Shown piece after piece: positions 54,831 to 64,000 of a DNA stretch of 64,000 nucleotides. Source of the DNA: Bacteroides cellulosilyticus DSM 14838 (GTDB lineage: Bacteria > Bacteroidota > Bacteroidia > Bacteroidales > Bacteroidaceae); contig NZ_EQ973490.1 of NCBI RefSeq assembly GCF_000158035.1, forward strand, positions 2,020,278 to 2,084,277, given 5' to 3'. The translations under genes were made by a program, and so were the position numbers. The notes below the pieces were generated by a model, which saw only the letters and a list, made by a program, of their open reading frames with translations, did not search any database and was not told the origin of the DNA. Position 1 is the stretch's first letter, and each line of letters opens with the position of its first letter.

Positions 54831-54872
54831 CAGCCGTTTCGCTCACGATAGAACGTAACGGTTGCATTTTTT
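54830..54872 (+). terminator. Terminator-like hairpin in the tRNA operon leader
   Basis: GCAGCCGTT (54830-54838) pairs at 8 of 9 with AACGGTTGC (54857-54865), followed by A and six T. It begins at the last base of the promoter -7 element and ends 8 nt before the first tRNA. It could act as an early attenuator or as a processing element. Confidence 0.55.
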
Positions 54873-54880
54873 GAGTAATT

Positions 54881-54954
54881 GCCTCTTTAGCTCAGCTGGC
54901 CAGAGCACGTGATTTGTAATCTCGGGGTCGTTGGTTCGAATCCGACAAGAGGCT
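54881..54954 (+). tRNA. tRNA-Thr (anticodon TGT)
   Basis: The 74-nt cloverleaf has acceptor stem GCCTCTT/AAGAGGC, D-loop AGCTCAGCTGGCCAGAGC, anticodon loop TTTGTAA and T-arm GTTGGTTCGAATCCGAC. The anticodon stem has one T.T mismatch. Confidence 0.95.
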
Positions 54955-54996
54955 CAAAAAAACATAAGGAAAAAAGAGTTCTTTGTTTAAATGTAA

Positions 54997-55079
54997 GGGC
55001 AAATACCAGAGTGGCCAAATGGGGCAGACTGTAAATCTGCTGGCTTACGCCTTCGGTGGTTCGAATCCATCTTTGCCCA
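54997..55079 (+). tRNA. tRNA-Tyr (anticodon GTA)
   Basis: The 83-nt class II tRNA with a long variable arm has acceptor GGGCAAA/TTTGCCC, anticodon loop with GTA (CAGACTGTAAATCTG) and T-loop GGTTCGAATCC. Confidence 0.96.
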
Positions 55080-55096
55080 CACCTCTTTTTCTCCTT

Positions 55097-55168
<72 letters not shown>

Positions 55169-55218
55169 CGTAAGGATGTAAATGCTGATTATTAATCAAA
55201 TAAATAACAAGTAAAGCT

Positions 55219-56403
55219 ATGGCTAAAGAGAAATTCGAACGTAAAAAACCGCACGTAAACATCGGTACAATCGGTCACGTTGACCACGGTAAAACCACGT
55301 TGACTGCTGCTATCACTACAGTGTTGGCAAAGAAAGGTCTTTCAGAAGTTAAGTCTTTCGATCAGATTGATAATGCTCCTGAAGAAAAAGAAAGAGGTAT
55401 CACTATTAATACTTCTCACGTAGAGTATGAAACCGCTAATCGTCACTATGCTCACGTAGACTGTCCGGGTCACGCCGACTACGTAAAGAACATGGTAACT
55501 GGTGCTGCTCAGATGGATGGTGCTATCATCGTAGTTGCTGCTACTGATGGTCCGATGCCTCAAACTCGTGAACATATCTTGTTGGCTCGTCAGGTAAATG
55601 TACCGAAGCTTGTTGTATTCATGAACAAGTGTGATATGGTTGACGATGAAGAAATGTTGGAACTTGTTGAGATGGAAATGCGCGAATTACTCGCTGCATA
55701 CGAATTTGACGGTGACAATACTCCTATCATTCGTGGTTCTGCTCTTGGTGCATTGAATGGTGTGGAAAAATGGGAAGACAAAGTTATGGAATTGATGGAT
55801 GCAGTTGATAATTGGATTCCGTTGCCTCCGCGTGACATTGATAAACCATTCTTGATGCCGGTTGAAGACGTATTCTCTATTACTGGTCGTGGTACTGTTG
55901 CTACTGGTCGTATCGAAGCTGGTATCATCCACGTAGGTGATGAAGTTGAAATCCTCGGTCTGGGTGAAGATAAGAAATCTGTTGTAACTGGTGTTGAAAT
56001 GTTCCGCAAATTGCTGGATCAGGGTGAAGCTGGTGATAACGTAGGTTTGTTGCTTCGTGGTATTGATAAAGAATCTATCAAACGTGGTATGGTTCTTTGT
56101 AAACCGGGTCAGATTAAACCTCACTCTAAATTCAAAGCTTCTATCTATGTTTTGAAGAAAGAAGAAGGTGGTCGTCATACTCCGTTCCATAACAAATACC
56201 GTCCTCAATTCTATCTGCGTACTATGGACTGTACAGGTGAAATCACTCTTCCGGAAGGAACTGAAATGGTAATGCCTGGTGATAACGTAGAAATTAACGT
56301 AGAATTGATCTATCCGGTAGCTTTGAACGTAGGTTTGCGTTTTGCTATCCGTGAAGGTGGTCGTACGGTAGGTTCTGGTCAGATTACTGAAATCCTTGAC
56401 TAA
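55219..56403 (+). CDS. tuf: Elongation factor Tu
   Basis: A 394-residue GTPase that brings aminoacyl-tRNA to the ribosome. P-loop [15 protein letters not shown], switch [14 protein letters not shown] and [10 protein letters not shown] are present, followed by the two beta-barrel domains ending [10 protein letters not shown]. It follows tRNA-Thr by 50 nt and precedes tRNA-Trp. Codon use is strongly biased to a few codons, as expected for a very highly expressed gene. Confidence 0.99.
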   Translation: MAKEKFERKKPHVNIGTIGHVDHGKTTLTAAITTVLAKKGLSEVKSFDQIDNAPEEKERGITINTSHVEYETANRHYAHVDCPGHADYVKNMVTGAAQMDGAIIVVAATDGPMPQTREHILLARQVNVPKLVVFMNKCDMVDDEEMLELVEMEMRELLAAYEFDGDNTPIIRGSALGALNGVEKWEDKVMELMDAVDNWIPLPPRDIDKPFLMPVEDVFSITGRGTVATGRIEAGIIHVGDEVEILGLGEDKKSVVTGVEMFRKLLDQGEAGDNVGLLLRGIDKESIKRGMVLCKPGQIKPHSKFKASIYVLKKEEGGRHTPFHNKYRPQFYLRTMDCTGEITLPEGTEMVMPGDNVEINVELIYPVALNVGLRFAIREGGRTVGSGQITEILD

Positions 56404-56416
56404 TTACCAAATATAT

Positions 56417-56450
56417 TAATCAGTTCCCGGTTTATATCGGGAACTGATTA
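56417..56450 (+). terminator. Hairpin after tuf (terminator or attenuator)
   Basis: TAATCAGTTCCCG (56417-56429) pairs perfectly with CGGGAACTGATTA (56438-56450); the right arm is followed by an AT-rich stretch. It lies between tuf and tRNA-Trp. Confidence 0.65.
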
Positions 56451-56457
56451 TATTCAC

Positions 56458-56530
56458 ACGGGAGTAGCTCAGTTGGTAGAGCACCGGTCTCCAAAACCGG
56501 GTGTCGGGAGTTCGAGCCTCTCCTCCCGTG
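56458..56530 (+). tRNA. tRNA-Trp (anticodon CCA)
   Basis: The 73-nt cloverleaf has acceptor ACGGGAG/CTCCCGT, anticodon stem CCGGT/ACCGG with loop CTCCAAA, and T-arm GGGAGTTCGAGCCTCTCC. secE follows 14 nt downstream. Confidence 0.96.
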
Positions 56531-56544
56531 CTAATATTTTTGAA

Positions 56545-56736
56545 ATGAAGAAGATTGTAGCTTATTTTAAAGAAACTTACGACGAACTTGTACATAAAGT
56601 ATCGTGGCCTACGTATTCTGAACTTACTAACAGTGCAGTAGTTGTTTTATATGCTTCCCTGCTTATTGCATTGGTAGTATTCGCGATGGACTTCTGTTTC
56701 CAGAACGTAATGGAGAAAATTATTTATCCACATTAA
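56545..56736 (+). CDS. secE: Preprotein translocase subunit SecE
   Basis: A 63-residue inner-membrane subunit of the Sec translocon. Amphipathic region FKETYDELVHKVSWPTYSEL leads into one membrane helix (SAVVVLYASLLIALVVFAMDF). ATG 56545 is right because the frame upstream is the tRNA. nusG starts 12 nt later, the universal order. Confidence 0.97.
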   Translation: MKKIVAYFKETYDELVHKVSWPTYSELTNSAVVVLYASLLIALVVFAMDFCFQNVMEKIIYPH

Positions 56737-56748
56737 AAACGAGGGAAA

Positions 56749-57291
56749 ATGTCTGAGATTGAGAAAAAATGGTACGTCCTGCGTGCTATTAGCGGAAAAG
56801 AAGCTAAGGTAAGGGAATACCTTGAAGCTGATATTAAAAACAGCGACCTTGGTGATTACGTATCTCAGGTATTGATTCCTACCGAAAAGGTTTATCAGGT
56901 TCGCAATGGAAAGAAAATTGTGAAAGAGAGAAGTTATCTCCCTGGTTACGTTTTGGTGGAGGCTGCTCTGGTAGGTGAGGTTGCTCATCACTTGAGAAAT
57001 ACTCCTAATGTGATTGGATTCTTGGGCGGATCGGATAAACCTGTCCCTCTGAGACAATCGGAAGTGAATCGTATACTTGGTACGGTGGACGAATTGCAGG
57101 ATGCCGGTGAAGAACTGAATATCCCGTATGTAGTCGGTGAAACTGTGAAAGTAAATTACGGCCCGTTCAGCGGATTTAGTGGTATCATTGAAGAGGTGAA
57201 CACCGAGAAGAAGAAACTTAAGGTTATGGTAAAGATATTCGGACGGAAAACTCCGCTTGAATTAGGCTTTATGCAAGTTGAAAAAGAATAA
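56749..57291 (+). CDS. nusG: Transcription termination/antitermination factor NusG
   Basis: A 180-residue RNA-polymerase-binding factor. The NGN domain (KKWYVLRAISGKEAKVREYL, YLPGYVLVEAAL) is followed by the C-terminal KOW domain (VGETVKVNYGPFSGFSGIIEEV). It lies directly after secE and before the L11 operon. Confidence 0.97.
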   Translation: MSEIEKKWYVLRAISGKEAKVREYLEADIKNSDLGDYVSQVLIPTEKVYQVRNGKKIVKERSYLPGYVLVEAALVGEVAHHLRNTPNVIGFLGGSDKPVPLRQSEVNRILGTVDELQDAGEELNIPYVVGETVKVNYGPFSGFSGIIEEVNTEKKKLKVMVKIFGRKTPLELGFMQVEKE

Positions 57292-57348
57292 TGCAGGTGT
57301 TACGCTGTAGTATTCTTTATTAATGTTTATATATAAATCAATAAGAAA

Positions 57349-57792
57349 ATGGCTAAAGAAGTTGCTGGACTAATCAAATTACAGATTAAAGGAGGCGCGG
57401 CAAACCCATCACCTCCCGTAGGCCCCGCTTTGGGTTCTAAGGGTATTAACATCATGGAGTTTTGCAAGCAATTCAACGCCAGAACCCAGGACAAAGCAGG
57501 AAAGATCCTTCCTGTGATTATCACTTACTACGCAGATAAGTCTTTCGATTTTGTAATCAAGACTCCTCCCGTTGCGATTCAATTACTTGAAGTGGCTAAG
57601 GTAAAGAGTGGTTCTGCTGAGCCTAACCGCAAGAAAGTTGCCGAGCTTACTTGGGAACAAGTTCGTGCGATTGCTCAGGACAAGATGGTTGACTTAAACT
57701 GTTTCACTGTAGAAGCTGCCATGACAATGGTTGCCGGTACAGCTAGAAGTATGGGTATCGCTGTAAAAGGGGAGTTCCCGGTTAATAACTAA
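57349..57792 (+). CDS. rplK: 50S ribosomal protein L11
   Basis: A 147-residue protein of the L11 stalk base. The family motif is [20 protein letters not shown] at the N-terminus, and the C-terminal RNA-binding domain ends [15 protein letters not shown]. It starts the ribosomal protein run with L1 15 nt later. Confidence 0.98.
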   Translation: MAKEVAGLIKLQIKGGAANPSPPVGPALGSKGINIMEFCKQFNARTQDKAGKILPVIITYYADKSFDFVIKTPPVAIQLLEVAKVKSGSAEPNRKKVAELTWEQVRAIAQDKMVDLNCFTVEAAMTMVAGTARSMGIAVKGEFPVNN

Positions 57793-57807
57793 TAAACTTC
57801 AATTAGA

Positions 57808-58506
57808 ATGGGTAAACTGACAAAAAAACAAAAGTTGGCTGCAGAAAAAATTGAAGCAGGGAAAGCATACTCACTGAAAGAAGCTGCATCTTTGGTAAAG
57901 GAAATCACTTATACCAAGTTTGATGCTTCACTGGATATCGACGTGCGTTTGGGCGTTGATCCGCGTAAGGCGAACCAGATGGTGAGAGGTGTTGTATCAC
58001 TTCCTCATGGTACTGGTAAAATTGTGCGCGTTTTGGTGCTTTGTACACCGGATGCTGAAGCTGCTGCAAAAGAAGCCGGAGCTGACTACGTTGGTCTTGA
58101 CGAATATATTGAAAAGATCAAAGGTGGATGGACAGATGTGGATGTAATCATCACTATGCCTTCTATCATGGGTAAAATTGGTGCACTCGGTCGTGTGCTC
58201 GGTCCTCGCGGATTGATGCCTAACCCGAAGAGTGGTACTGTAACTATGGATGTTGCTAAAGCTGTAAGAGAAGTAAAACAAGGTAAGATCGACTTCAAGG
58301 TTGACAAGAGTGGTATTGTTCATACTTCAGTTGGTAAAGTTTCATTTAGCGTTGATCAAATTCGTGATAATGCGAAAGAATTCATCTCTACTTTGAATAA
58401 ATTGAAACCGACTGCAGCCAAGGGTACATATATTAAGAGTATTTATCTTTCTAGCACAATGAGTGCAGGTATCAAGATTGACCCGAAATCAGTAGAAGAA
58501 ATCTAA
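57808..58506 (+). CDS. rplA: 50S ribosomal protein L1
   Basis: A 232-residue L1 stalk protein; segments [19 protein letters not shown] and [17 protein letters not shown] identify it. In enteric bacteria L1 represses the L11-L1 mRNA; no site for this is evident here. Confidence 0.98.
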   Translation: MGKLTKKQKLAAEKIEAGKAYSLKEAASLVKEITYTKFDASLDIDVRLGVDPRKANQMVRGVVSLPHGTGKIVRVLVLCTPDAEAAAKEAGADYVGLDEYIEKIKGGWTDVDVIITMPSIMGKIGALGRVLGPRGLMPNPKSGTVTMDVAKAVREVKQGKIDFKVDKSGIVHTSVGKVSFSVDQIRDNAKEFISTLNKLKPTAAKGTYIKSIYLSSTMSAGIKIDPKSVEEI

Positions 58507-58521
58507 TAAAACGGAGTAATA

Positions 58522-59043
58522 ATGAGAAAGGAAGATAAAAGTACGATTATTGAGCAGATTGCTGCTACAGTAAAGGAATATAATCACTTCTATTTGATAG
58601 ACATCACTGCAATGAACGCTGCCGCTACAAGCGCGTTGAGAAGAGAATGTTTCAAATCAGACATCAAATTGATGCTGATTAAGAATACATTGCTTCACAA
58701 AGCATTGGAGAGTCTGGAAGAAGATTATTCTCCGCTTTATAATTGCTTGAAGGGTACTACAGCTATTATGTTCTGTAATACTGCCAACTTACCAGCTAAG
58801 TTGATTAAAGCAAAAGCTAAAGACGGTATTCCCGGACTGAAAGCTGCATATGCAGAAGAAAGCTTCTATGTTGGTGCTGACCAGTTGGATGCTCTCGTTA
58901 GTATTAAGAGTAAGAATGAAGTTATTGCCGATATTGTTGCTTTGTTGCAATCACCGGCCAAGAATGTTATTTCTGCTCTCCAATCAGGTGGAAACACTCT
59001 TCACGGAGTTCTCAAAACTCTTGGTGAACGTACCGAAGCGTAA
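58522..59043 (+). CDS. rplJ: 50S ribosomal protein L10
   Basis: A 173-residue protein that anchors the L7/L12 stalk. The N-terminal part (MRKEDKSTIIEQIAATVKEY) is the RNA-binding domain; the C-terminal helix for L12 dimers is in NVISALQSGGNTLHGVLKTL. It is only 15 nt after rplA, so no long L10 leader precedes it. Confidence 0.97.
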   Translation: MRKEDKSTIIEQIAATVKEYNHFYLIDITAMNAAATSALRRECFKSDIKLMLIKNTLLHKALESLEEDYSPLYNCLKGTTAIMFCNTANLPAKLIKAKAKDGIPGLKAAYAEESFYVGADQLDALVSIKSKNEVIADIVALLQSPAKNVISALQSGGNTLHGVLKTLGERTEA

Positions 59044-59133
59044 AAATGGGAAAGGTGTCATGACCTTGGGAGTAACGTCCCGAATAAATTTTCATAAACA
59101 AATTAGTAATTAAACAATTAAAATCATACAAAA

Positions 59134-59511
59134 ATGGCAGATTTGAAAGCTTTTGCAGAACAATTAGTTAACTTGACAGTAAAAGAAGTTAATGAACTTG
59201 CAACTATCCTTAAAGAAGAATATGGTATTGAACCTGCTGCTGCAGCTGTAGCTGTTGCTGCTGGTCCTGCAGCTGGTGGTGCTGCTGCCGCTGAAGAAAA
59301 AACTTCTTTTGATGTAGTATTGAAGAGCGCTGGATCAGCTAAACTTCAGGTTGTTAAAGCCGTGAAGGAAGCTTGTGGTCTTGGCTTGAAAGAAGCTAAG
59401 GACTTGGTAGACGGTGCTCCTAGCGTAGTAAAAGAAGGTTTGGCTAAAGACGAAGCAGAATCATTGAAGAAAACATTGGAAGAAGCTGGAGCTGAAGTTG
59501 AACTTAAATAA
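59134..59511 (+). CDS. rplL: 50S ribosomal protein L7/L12
   Basis: A 125-residue stalk protein. The N-terminal dimer domain ([20 protein letters not shown]), Ala/Gly-rich hinge (around 40-60) and C-terminal domain ([35 protein letters not shown]) are all clear. A 90-bp gap with small hairpins separates it from rplJ. Confidence 0.98.
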   Translation: MADLKAFAEQLVNLTVKEVNELATILKEEYGIEPAAAAVAVAAGPAAGGAAAAEEKTSFDVVLKSAGSAKLQVVKAVKEACGLGLKEAKDLVDGAPSVVKEGLAKDEAESLKKTLEEAGAEVELK

Positions 59512-59536
59512 CATTAGCCTGTAAATCAGGTAATTC

Positions 59537-59574
59537 GGTTAAGAACCCTTCTGAAGAGGGTTCTTAACCTTTTT
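59537..59574 (+). terminator. Hairpin between rplL and rpoB (attenuator)
   Basis: GGTTAAGAACCCT (59537-59549) pairs with AGGGTTCTTAACC (59557-59569), a perfect 13-bp stem, followed by five T. A partial terminator here would make rplJL more abundant than rpoBC, as in other bacteria. Confidence 0.8.
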
Positions 59575-59615
59575 GTGTATATATTTAAAATTAAGTTCTA
59601 CAAATCCATTAACAG

Positions 59616-62600
59616 ATGTCTTCAAATACTGTAAACCAAAGAATTAATTTTGCTTCGACTAAAAATCCACTTGAATATCCGGATTTTTTGGAAGTACAAT
59701 TGAAGTCATTCAAAGACTTTTTACAACTGGATACCCCACCCGAAAAGCGTAAGAACGAGGGACTGTATAAAGTATTTGCTGAAAACTTCCCCATTGCCGA
59801 TACAAGAAACAATTTTGTTCTTGAGTTTTTGGACTACTATATTGATCCGCCGCGTTATACTATTGATGATTGTATAGAGCGAGGGCTTACTTATAGTGTG
59901 CCTTTGAAAGCAAAATTGAAATTATACTGTACAGATCCCGATCATGAGGATTTTGATACAGTTATTCAGGACGTATTCCTTGGTCCTATTCCTTATATGA
60001 CGGATAAGGCGACTTTCGTCATCAACGGTGCGGAACGTGTTGTTGTATCCCAGCTTCACCGTTCTCCAGGCGTATTCTTCGGTCAGAGCGTACATGCTAA
60101 TGGTACCAAACTTTATTCTGCCCGTATCATCCCGTTCAAAGGTTCTTGGATTGAGTTTGCTACTGATATTAACAACGTCATGTATGCGTACATCGACCGT
60201 AAAAAGAAGTTGCCCGTTACTACTTTGTTGAGAGCTATCGGTTTTGAGAATGATAAGGATATTCTTGAAATTTTCAATCTGGCCGAAGATATTAAAGTCA
60301 ATAAGACTAATCTTAAGAGAGTGTTGGGACGTAAATTGGCGGCTCGTGTTTTGAAAACATGGATTGAGGATTTTGTAGACGAAGATACCGGTGAAGTAGT
60401 TTCTATTGAACGTAACGAAGTTGTGATCGATCGTGAAACTGTGATCGAACCGGAACATGTTGATATTATCTTAGAGTCGGGTGTTCAGAACATTCTTGTA
60501 CACAAGGAAGAGCCGAATCAGTCTGACTATTCTATTATATATAACACGCTCCAGAAAGACCCGAGTAACTCGGAGAAGGAAGCTGTATTGTATATCTATC
60601 GCCAGTTGCGTAATGCAGACCCTGCCGATGATGCCAGTGCACGTGAGGTTATCAATAACCTGTTCTTCTCTGAAAAGAGATATGACTTGGGTAATGTAGG
60701 TCGCTACAGAATTAACAAGAAGTTGAATCTGACGACTGATATGGATGTGCGTGTTCTTACGAAGGAAGATATTATTGAAATCATTAAGTACTTGATCGAG
60801 TTGATTAACTCGAAGGCCGATGTGGATGATATTGACCATTTGAGTAACCGTCGTGTACGTACTGTAGGAGAGCAATTGTCTAATCAGTTTGCTGTTGGTT
60901 TGGCTCGTATGTCGCGTACGATTCGTGAACGTATGAACGTACGCGATAATGAAGTGTTTACTCCGATTGATTTGATCAACGCCAAGACTATTTCTTCCGT
61001 AATCAATTCATTCTTTGGAACGAATGCTTTGTCGCAGTTTATGGACCAGACGAATCCGTTGGCTGAAATTACGCACAAACGTCGTATGTCTGCTCTCGGT
61101 CCTGGTGGTTTGTCTCGTGAGCGTGCCGGATTTGAGGTACGTGACGTTCACTACACTCACTATGGTCGTCTTTGTCCAATTGAAACGCCGGAAGGTCCGA
61201 ACATTGGTTTGATTTCTTCTTTGTGCGTGTTCGCTAAGATCAATGTACTTGGTTTCATTGAAACTCCATATCGTAAGGTTGAAAACGGTAAGGTTGACCT
61301 TTCTGATGAAGGGTTGGCATATTTGACTGCGGAAGAAGAGGAAGCTAAGATTATTGCTCAAGGTAATGCACCGTTGAATGATGATGGTACTTTCATCCGC
61401 GATAAAGTAAAAGCTCGTCAGGATGCTGACTATCCGGTGGTAACTCCGGATGAAGTAGAGTTGATGGACGTTTCTCCCCAGCAGATTGCTTCAATCGCTG
61501 CATCTCTGATTCCTTTCTTGGAACATGATGATGCTAACCGTGCGTTGATGGGGTCAAACATGATGCGCCAGGCAGTTCCTTTGTTGAAGAGTGAAGCTCC
61601 TATTGTAGGTACAGGCATCGAACGTCAGTTGGTTCGCGACTCTCGTACGCAGATTACCGCTGAAGGTGATGGTGTAATCGAATTTGTGGACGCTACTGTT
61701 ATTCGTATTTTGTATGATCGTACAGAGGACGAAGAATTTGTAAGCTTCGAACCGGCATTGAAGGAATATCGTATTCCGAAGTGGCGTCGTACGAATCAAA
61801 ATATGACGATTGACCTTCGTCCTATTTGTGAAATTGGTCAGCGTGTAACGAAAGGCCAGATTTTGACAGAAGGATATTCTACGGAAAAAGGTGAGTTGGC
61901 TTTGGGTAAAAACTTGTTGGTTGCTTACATGCCGTGGAAAGGTTACAACTATGAGGATGCTATCGTATTGAACGAACGTGTGGTTCGTGAAGATATATTG
62001 ACTTCAATTCATGTAGAAGAATATTCGCTGGAGGTTCGTGAAACGAAACGCGGTATGGAAGAATTAACTTCCGATATTCCGAATGTGAGTGAAGAAGCTA
62101 CTAAAGATTTGGACGAAAATGGTATTGTACGTGTGGGCGCTCGCATCCAGCCAGGTGATATCTTGATTGGTAAGATTACACCGAAAGGTGAGTCTGATCC
62201 GTCACCGGAGGAAAAATTGCTTCGTGCAATTTTCGGCGATAAGGCAGGTGATGTGAAAGATGCTTCTTTGAAAGCTTCTCCTTCTTTGAAAGGCGTTGTT
62301 ATCGATAAGCGTTTGTTCTCACGTGTAATCAAGAGTCGTAGTTCCAAATTGGCTGATAAGGCTTTGTTGCCGAAGATTGATGATGAGTTTGATGCGAAGG
62401 TTGCTGATTTAAGAGGTGTCTTAATTAGAAAACTGTTGAAGTTGACTGAAAACCATGTATCAGAGGGTGTGAAAGACTATATGGGTGCTGATATTATTTC
62501 AAAAGGTGCCAAATTCTCTCCTTCTGATTTCGGTGATTTGGATTTTACTTCAATTCAATTGAGCAATTGGACGAATGATGATCGTATCAACGGCATGATT

Positions 62601-63428
62601 CGTGATTTGGTGATGAACTTCATCAAGAAATATAAAGAACTGGATGCCGAACTGAAACGTAAGAAGTTTGCTATCACTATTGGTGATGAACTTCCTGCCG
62701 GTATTATTCAGATGGCGAAAGTTTATATTGCTAAGAAACGTAAGATTGGTGTAGGTGATAAGATGGCAGGTCGTCACGGTAACAAGGGTATTGTTTCCCG
62801 CGTTGTTCGTCAGGAAGATATGCCATTCCTCGCTGATGGTACTCCGGTAGATATTGTATTGAATCCGTTGGGTGTGCCTTCTCGTATGAACATCGGTCAG
62901 ATATTCGAAGCTGTATTAGGTCGTGCTGGTAAGAATCTGGGTGTTAAGTTTGCAACTCCTATTTTTGACGGTGCTACATTGGATGACTTGAATGAGTGGA
63001 CTGATAAGGCTGGTTTGCCACGTTATGGTAAAACAAAGTTGTATGATGGGGGGACGGGTGAACCGTTTGACCAACATGCTACGGTTGGTGTTACCTATAT
63101 GTTGAAGCTGGGGCACATGGTTGAAGATAAGATGCATGCACGTTCTATTGGTCCGTACTCTTTGATTACTCAACAACCGTTGGGTGGTAAGGCACAATTC
63201 GGTGGCCAGCGTTTTGGAGAAATGGAGGTTTGGGCGCTTGAAGCATTTGGTGCTGCGCACATCCTGCAGGAAATTTTGACTATCAAATCCGATGACGTTG
63301 TAGGTCGTTCTAAAGCTTATGAAGCAATTGTGAAGGGTGAACCGATGCCGCAACCCGGTATTCCTGAATCGCTCAATGTATTGTTGCATGAGTTGAGAGG
63401 TTTGGGCCTTAGCATCAACCTGGAATAA
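59616..63428 (+). CDS. rpoB: DNA-directed RNA polymerase subunit beta
   Basis: A 1270-residue catalytic subunit. Fork/rifampicin-region motifs [38 protein letters not shown] and [14 protein letters not shown] are present, with no rifampicin-resistance-like change obvious by eye. Active-site region [14 protein letters not shown] and the C-terminal anchor [13 protein letters not shown] are present. Highly expressed codon bias. rpoC starts 94 bp later. Confidence 0.99.
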   Translation: MSSNTVNQRINFASTKNPLEYPDFLEVQLKSFKDFLQLDTPPEKRKNEGLYKVFAENFPIADTRNNFVLEFLDYYIDPPRYTIDDCIERGLTYSVPLKAKLKLYCTDPDHEDFDTVIQDVFLGPIPYMTDKATFVINGAERVVVSQLHRSPGVFFGQSVHANGTKLYSARIIPFKGSWIEFATDINNVMYAYIDRKKKLPVTTLLRAIGFENDKDILEIFNLAEDIKVNKTNLKRVLGRKLAARVLKTWIEDFVDEDTGEVVSIERNEVVIDRETVIEPEHVDIILESGVQNILVHKEEPNQSDYSIIYNTLQKDPSNSEKEAVLYIYRQLRNADPADDASAREVINNLFFSEKRYDLGNVGRYRINKKLNLTTDMDVRVLTKEDIIEIIKYLIELINSKADVDDIDHLSNRRVRTVGEQLSNQFAVGLARMSRTIRERMNVRDNEVFTPIDLINAKTISSVINSFFGTNALSQFMDQTNPLAEITHKRRMSALGPGGLSRERAGFEVRDVHYTHYGRLCPIETPEGPNIGLISSLCVFAKINVLGFIETPYRKVENGKVDLSDEGLAYLTAEEEEAKIIAQGNAPLNDDGTFIRDKVKARQDADYPVVTPDEVELMDVSPQQIASIAASLIPFLEHDDANRALMGSNMMRQAVPLLKSEAPIVGTGIERQLVRDSRTQITAEGDGVIEFVDATVIRILYDRTEDEEFVSFEPALKEYRIPKWRRTNQNMTIDLRPICEIGQRVTKGQILTEGYSTEKGELALGKNLLVAYMPWKGYNYEDAIVLNERVVREDILTSIHVEEYSLEVRETKRGMEELTSDIPNVSEEATKDLDENGIVRVGARIQPGDILIGKITPKGESDPSPEEKLLRAIFGDKAGDVKDASLKASPSLKGVVIDKRLFSRVIKSRSSKLADKALLPKIDDEFDAKVADLRGVLIRKLLKLTENHVSEGVKDYMGADIISKGAKFSPSDFGDLDFTSIQLSNWTNDDRINGMIRDLVMNFIKKYKELDAELKRKKFAITIGDELPAGIIQMAKVYIAKKRKIGVGDKMAGRHGNKGIVSRVVRQEDMPFLADGTPVDIVLNPLGVPSRMNIGQIFEAVLGRAGKNLGVKFATPIFDGATLDDLNEWTDKAGLPRYGKTKLYDGGTGEPFDQHATVGVTYMLKLGHMVEDKMHARSIGPYSLITQQPLGGKAQFGGQRFGEMEVWALEAFGAAHILQEILTIKSDDVVGRSKAYEAIVKGEPMPQPGIPESLNVLLHELRGLGLSINLE

Positions 63429-63478
63429 ATCTAAAATTAATAGTTGGGAGTGATGACCTATTTGCTCCCAGCTATTAA

Positions 63479-63516
63479 TTCTCAATATTCAATTGTCAAT
63501 TTTCAATTATATATAA
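63479..63516. repeat. Tandem TCAAT(T)-rich repeat upstream of rpoC
   Basis: Slipped copies of TCAATATTCAATTGTCAATT fill the space between rpoB and rpoC. Similar short repeats occur before gldM in this window. Confidence 0.45.
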
Positions 63517-63519
63517 TAA

Positions 63520-64000
<481 letters not shown>

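Noticed and set aside
59044-59133. Small hairpins between rplJ and rplL as a riboswitch or leader
   Set aside because: Stems are only 4-5 bp and lie in a short gap; not enough to support a structured regulator.

Overview
The window looks like a chromosome segment of a gut-type Bacteroides (Bacteroidota). The evidence is SusC/SusD pairs with glycoside hydrolases, promoters of the Bacteroides type (TTTG, about 19-20 nt, then TAnnTTTG), almost no Shine-Dalgarno sequences, and the conserved tRNA-tuf-tRNA-secE-nusG-rplKAJL-rpoBC block with Bacteroides-like proteins. The species cannot be fixed from sequence alone.

Layout. 1-2372: a GH3 beta-glycosidase with its own terminator. 2373-20393: an AraC-type regulator, then a tightly packed ten-gene run on the + strand. 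The run encodes an RraA-like aldolase, an enolase-superfamily dehydratase, an SDR dehydrogenase, an SMP-30-type lactonase, a sodium/solute symporter, SusC, SusD, a large clan GH-D-like lipoprotein, GH97 and GH2. 20394-23656: a repeat-rich gap and a GH95 enzyme. 23657-31530: PH-domain protein, serine hydrolase, degenerate methyltransferase-like protein, PduO-type cobalamin adenosyltransferase, DUF2795, RecQ-like helicase, and on the minus strand a DUF3037/HipA-like pair and DUF488. 31850-38347: type IX secretion/gliding core genes (porP/sprF, gldK, gldL, gldM, and gldN broken by one extra G) plus a small beta-barrel protein. 38430-52715: priA; a minus-strand membrane protein/sigma factor/TonB-receptor-like operon; LMW phosphatase; 7TM-HDIG protein; gltX; kdtA; gamma carbonic anhydrase; Xaa-Pro aminopeptidase. 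53321-64000: rpsU, xerC-like recombinase, hpf, tRNA-Thr, tRNA-Tyr, tRNA-Thr, tuf, tRNA-Trp, secE, nusG, rplK, rplA, rplJ, rplL, rpoB and the 5' end of rpoC.

The most interesting system is the run at 3840-20393. Four adjacent enzymes fit a complete non-phosphorylative oxidation of a sugar (dehydrogenase, lactonase, aldonate dehydratase, 2-keto-3-deoxy-aldonate aldolase). They sit with a symporter directly in front of SusCD and three secreted glycosidases, with a GH95 fucosidase/L-galactosidase-type enzyme next door. The sugar is not known. L-fucose or L-galactose is one inference from GH95; D-galactose is another from the GH97 active site. The second point of interest is the type IX core cluster with a frameshifted gldN.
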